From: an uncultured Prevotellaceae bacterium
Lineage (GTDB): Bacteria; Bacteroidota; Bacteroidia; Bacteroidales; Bacteroidaceae
Reading direction: 5' to 3'
Length of the DNA stretch: 6,375 bases
Assembly (NCBI GenBank): GCA_946644025.1
Contig: CAMPCG010000174.1
Location: 1-6,375, forward strand
Position 1 is the stretch's first letter; the number at the start of each line of letters is the position of its first letter. Below the pieces are notes generated by a model that searched no databases, was not told the origin of the DNA, and saw only the letters and a list, made by a program, of their open reading frames with translations. This document shows, piece by piece, positions 3,931 to 6,375 of the stretch. The translations under genes and the position numbers were made by a program.

Positions 3931-6375
3931 TTATCGCGTCAGCGAGAACTTCAGCGAGATGCCGAAGTCGCGGGTCGTCGTCGGGTAGCTGCTGGAGGAG
4001 AGCAGCGGGGTGTTCGTCTGGCGGTCGTAGTAGGCGGTGAGCGTTAGGAACCGCGAGAGCGTGTAGTCTGCCGACAGCGAGATCTTCAGCGCCGAGTTGC
4101 CGCTGCTGGCCGATGAGACGCCGCTGGCAATGTCGCGGGTGATGGCGGCCTGCTTGCGGAAGGAGATGTCGAGGCGGGTGTTCAGGTCGTGGTTGACGCC
4201 GCGAGAACGACTGTTGCCAGAGCGGCTGTTCGACGACTTGGCATCGTTCTCGTCGCCCTTGCCCTTGCCGCCCTTCGACTTCACCTTGCGGTGGCTGTTG
4301 CCGCTGCCGAAGAGATTGAAGTTCTGCAACTTGTAGCCCACGCCGATGACCCAGTCCTTCGACTTCGACTCGTTGATCTGCACCGACGTCATCGAGAGGT
4401 TCAGCACGCGCGTGGTCTTGTATTCCACCTTGAACGTCATGTTGTTGAGCAGCGTGACGTCGAGACCCAGCAGGGGCGAGAACGACTCGTTGATGCTGAC
4501 GGTCGAGATGTTATAGGGCGAGGAGGGCGTGTAGCTGCCGTCGGCAGCCTGGACGTAGCCCAGGTCGCCCATATACTCCAGCCACGAGCTGTAGCTGGCG
4601 TAGGAGCCCACGCTGTAGACCGACTTGTAGGCATGGTTCAGGTTGACGCTCTTGAAGTGCTCGCTGAACCACTTGAGCTTCGACAGTCCGGCGTAGCGCA
4701 TGGTCCAGTTGGGCAGCAGGCGCGCGAGGGCAGGGAAGATGTCGAGCGACTTGCCGCCGCCCACGGTATAGGTAGAGAGGAATGCCGGGATGAGCACGTC
4801 GGCCGAGTAGGCATCGACGGGGTTGGCGTTGGAGAAGCTAGAAAAACTAGTTTGACTAGAAGAACTAGTTTGACTAGAAGAACTAGATGGGTACTGTGCC
4901 TGCACGCGGTCGCGGAACTGGTTGATCTTGCCGCAGAAGTCGTTGAACGACTTCGAGTAGTAGCCGTTGTTGGCATTGCCCATGCCCTCAAGGGCACTCT
5001 TGATGCTGATGGTGGTCATGGTGAACGACCCGCTGTGGGTGGTGGGCGAGCCGGCATACATGAACTGCACGCTCTTGGCACGGTTGACGGTGCGCGTGGC
5101 GGTGAGGTCGATCTTCAGGTCGCGGGCGGGCTCCAGGGTGGCGCGCAGCTGCAGGTCCTCGGTGCGGCTCGATGTCGACGGGGTGGCCACGGATTCGTTG
5201 CGCAGCAGCCAGTTGTTGTCGAGGGCTTTCTGTATGTAGTCGTCGCCCGTCAGTCCGAAGGCGAAGTCCAGTCCGGGTGACATGACGGTGCCCGTGCGCT
5301 GTCCGAACATGTCGCCGACGGTGGGCATGAAGCCCGGCAGGGTCATCGAGTACTGGTTGCGGTAGCTCAGGTTCACCGTGCGCAACATCATCAGCAAGCG
5401 GGCCACCTGCTGTGCGGGGTTGTACCACCACTGCTTGTCGAGCGGCTCCTTGGCGATGACGCTGATCTTGAGGTCAAGGGATGCCAAAGCACCCGCAGTC
5501 CCCGCCTCAGCCCCCGAGGGGGCTACGATAGAATCAGCCGCCACAGCTATAGAGTCGCCCATGGCAGTCTGCAGACTGTCGGTGTTCTCTCCTGTCTTCT
5601 CTTTCTTCTTCCCTTTCTTGTCGTTAGCCTTCTCTCTCTCGGCCAGCAGCTTCCACGTGTCCTTGGCCAGCCACACCTTGATCTTGTTCTCGTCGATGGC
5701 TTTCCACTTGATGGCGACGGCCTTGCCGTCCTTGTTCTTCGCCGAGACGATGAGGCGCTTCGACTTTTTGCCGTGCTGCACCTCGATGGTAGTGTCGGGC
5801 TGCACGGTGATCTCTTTCTGGAAGGCGTTCTTGTTCTTCGGCAGCGCGCTCTTCTCTTTGGCGTCGTCGGCCAGCTCGCCGTCCTTGCCCAGTTTGCCGT
5901 CCTTGCCCAGCTTGTCGTCCTTGCCGTCCTTGCCCGGCAGGGTCTTCCGCTTGTTCTTGTTCTTCGAGAGGTCCTTCGACGGTTGCTTCTTAAAGCGGTC
6001 GTTGGTAGCCTTCAGGAAGGGGATGTGGTTGTAGAGCGTCTCCAGGTTGAGGGCACCGTTGATGTTCAGGTTGCGGTTGTTCTGGATGGTGTTCCCTAGC
6101 GACGTACCGTCGTCGAGCTCAGTGCCGCGCAGCCATGAGTAGGTGGCGTTGTAGCTGGCGTCGGTCTTCAGCCAGTCGAAGATGGGCAGCTTGTCGAGCG
6201 GCAGCTGGTAGCTGGCGGTAAAGGTCTGCTGATAGTCCAGCGGGGTGCCCCAGTGGCTGACGCTCTGCCACACGGAGTCCTTCCATGCCTGATAGTGGTC
6301 GGCATAAAGGTCTTTGTTGATGGGCGTGTAGGGTTCTTCTATCTCGGCATGGGTAGCGCTCTGGAAGTTCATGTG
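3931..6375 (-). CDS. sprA: SprA/Sov, type IX secretion outer-membrane translocon, C-terminal ~814 residues (5' end outside window)
   Basis: The minus-strand frame is open from the right edge to TAA at 3931-3933. The ATG at 6370-6372 is internal, because the frame continues upstream of it. Counting that Met as residue 1, EEPYTPINKDLYADHY (12-27), a GTPLDYQQTFTASYQLPLDK stretch (42-61), MTLPGFMPTVGDMFGQ (343-358) and the ending RDFGISLKFSLTR match SprA (Porphyromonas name Sov). SprA is the very large, about 36-strand outer-membrane barrel through which type IX secretion substrates leave the cell. Full-length proteins are about 2,400-2,500 residues, so roughly a third is visible. Alternating beta-strand patterns fill 400-490 and 520-813, and the terminal strand is a plausible BAM recognition signal. 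Variable-looking, low-complexity stretches are a Lys/Gly/Asp-rich insert (128-185), a Lys-rich stretch (246-262), an Ala/Ser/Gly stretch (274-300), a Ser/Gln/Thr repeat (496-512) and a Lys/Ser-rich loop (694-724). No frameshift is seen. Confidence 0.93.
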   Translation of the reverse strand, partial: HMNFQSATHAEIEEPYTPINKDLYADHYQAWKDSVWQSVSHWGTPLDYQQTFTASYQLPLDKLPIFDWLKTDASYNATYSWLRGTELDDGTSLGNTIQNNRNLNINGALNLETLYNHIPFLKATNDRFKKQPSKDLSKNKNKRKTLPGKDGKDDKLGKDGKLGKDGELADDAKEKSALPKNKNAFQKEITVQPDTTIEVQHGKKSKRLIVSAKNKDGKAVAIKWKAIDENKIKVWLAKDTWKLLAEREKANDKKGKKKEKTGENTDSLQTAMGDSIAVAADSIVAPSGAEAGTAGALASLDLKISVIAKEPLDKQWWYNPAQQVARLLMMLRTVNLSYRNQYSMTLPGFMPTVGDMFGQRTGTVMSPGLDFAFGLTGDDYIQKALDNNWLLRNESVATPSTSSRTEDLQLRATLEPARDLKIDLTATRTVNRAKSVQFMYAGSPTTHSGSFTMTTISIKSALEGMGNANNGYYSKSFNDFCGKINQFRDRVQAQYPSSSSSQTSSSSQTSFSSFSNANPVDAYSADVLIPAFLSTYTVGGGKSLDIFPALARLLPNWTMRYAGLSKLKWFSEHFKSVNLNHAYKSVYSVGSYASYSSWLEYMGDLGYVQAADGSYTPSSPYNISTVSINESFSPLLGLDVTLLNNMTFKVEYKTTRVLNLSMTSVQINESKSKDWVIGVGYKLQNFNLFGSGNSHRKVKSKGGKGKGDENDAKSSNSRSGNSRSRGVNHDLNTRLDISFRKQAAITRDIASGVSSASSGNSALKISLSADYTLSRFLTLTAYYDRQTNTPLLSSSSYPTTTRDFGISLKFSLTR
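4838..4890 (-). repeat. In-frame nonamer array with CTAG every 9 bp inside sprA
   Basis: CTAG occurs at 4838, 4847, 4856, 4865, 4874 and 4883, exactly 9 bp apart. Two perfect 18-bp copies (ACTAGTTTGACTAGAAGA at 4846-4863 and 4864-4881) are flanked by partial copies. On the coding strand the 18-bp unit encodes the hexapeptide SSSSQT, giving a Ser/Gln/Thr tract at residues 496-512 of the visible SprA fragment. The codons used (TCT, AGT, CAA, ACT, TTT) are A/T-rich, unlike the surrounding GC-rich gene. Confidence 0.9.
5509..5524. repeat. Perfect GC palindrome inside sprA
   Basis: AGCCCCCGAGGGGGCT has 7-base arms (AGCCCCC and GGGGGCT) around GA, allowing a stable 6-bp hairpin with a CGAG loop in either strand. 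It encodes part of the Ala/Ser/Gly-rich stretch VAPSGAEAGTAG (residues 283-294 of the visible fragment), in what looks like a variable segment between conserved SprA blocks. Confidence 0.7.
5878..5940 (-). repeat. 18-bp tandem repeat encoding a Gly-Lys-Asp tract in sprA
   Basis: GCCGTCCTTGCCCAGTTT (5878-5895) is followed by a copy differing at one base (5896-5913), then by shortened copies to about 5940. The coding strand reads LPGKDGKDDKLGKDGKLGKDG (residues 145-165 of the visible fragment), a hexapeptide KLGKDG repeat. It lies in a lysine-rich insert that starts right after a conserved block ending in FLKATNDRFKK. Confidence 0.8.

Noticed and set aside
4838..4890. CRISPR array or attachment site for the regular CTAG repeats
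   Set aside because: Units are 9 bp with no spacers and lie in frame within sprA, so a tandem repeat is the right description.
4189..5280. 363-codon plus-strand open frame opposite sprA
   Set aside because: Its translation is an Ala/Val/Arg/His-rich composition typical of the antisense of a GC-rich gene, and it lies wholly within the well-supported sprA frame.

Overview
The window looks like a GC-rich chromosomal segment from Bacteroidota, most likely a Prevotellaceae-type member of the Bacteroidales. The evidence is a near-full-length C-terminal half of the type IX secretion translocon SprA/Sov, a promoter with the Bacteroidota -7 element TAnnTTTG (TATCTTTG), A/T-rich rather than Shine-Dalgarno-type start regions, and a lipoprotein whose mature end begins C-EEEDD, like Bacteroidota surface-export signals. 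The genus is an inference.

Layout. (1) Positions 1-707, plus strand: the 3' part of a SpoIID/LytB-domain gene. (2) 754-2037, plus: a 12-helix AmpG-like MFS permease. These two plausibly form a cell-wall remodelling and muropeptide-recycling pair. (3) 2038-2135: a short intergenic region with overlapping inverted repeats and a well-formed Bacteroidota housekeeping promoter. (4) 2136-2819, plus: an unrecognised acidic, tyrosine-rich lipoprotein. It is followed with no gap (TAAATG) by (5) 2820-3506, plus: a DUF554 (YqgA/YdfK-type) membrane protein. (6) 3507-3629: an intergenic stretch with small hairpins and a degenerate heptamer array. (7) 3630-3872, plus: an 80-residue GlsB/YeaQ/YmgE-family membrane protein. 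(8) 3873-3930: a 58-base convergent gap with no clear terminator. (9) 3931-6375, minus: the C-terminal ~814 residues of SprA/Sov, running off the right edge.

Most genes here are ordinary, conserved Bacteroidota envelope genes. I see no defence system, mobile element, CRISPR array, tRNA or rRNA. The features that stand out are short tandem repeats. Within sprA there is an in-frame, A/T-rich array with CTAG every 9 bp (4838-4890), an 18-bp array encoding a Gly-Lys-Asp repeat (5878-5940) and a perfect GC palindrome (5509-5524). The heptamer array upstream of the yeaQ-like gene is a fourth. They suggest local repeat expansion in variable loops of the SprA barrel and in spacers. All functional proposals for them are inference.
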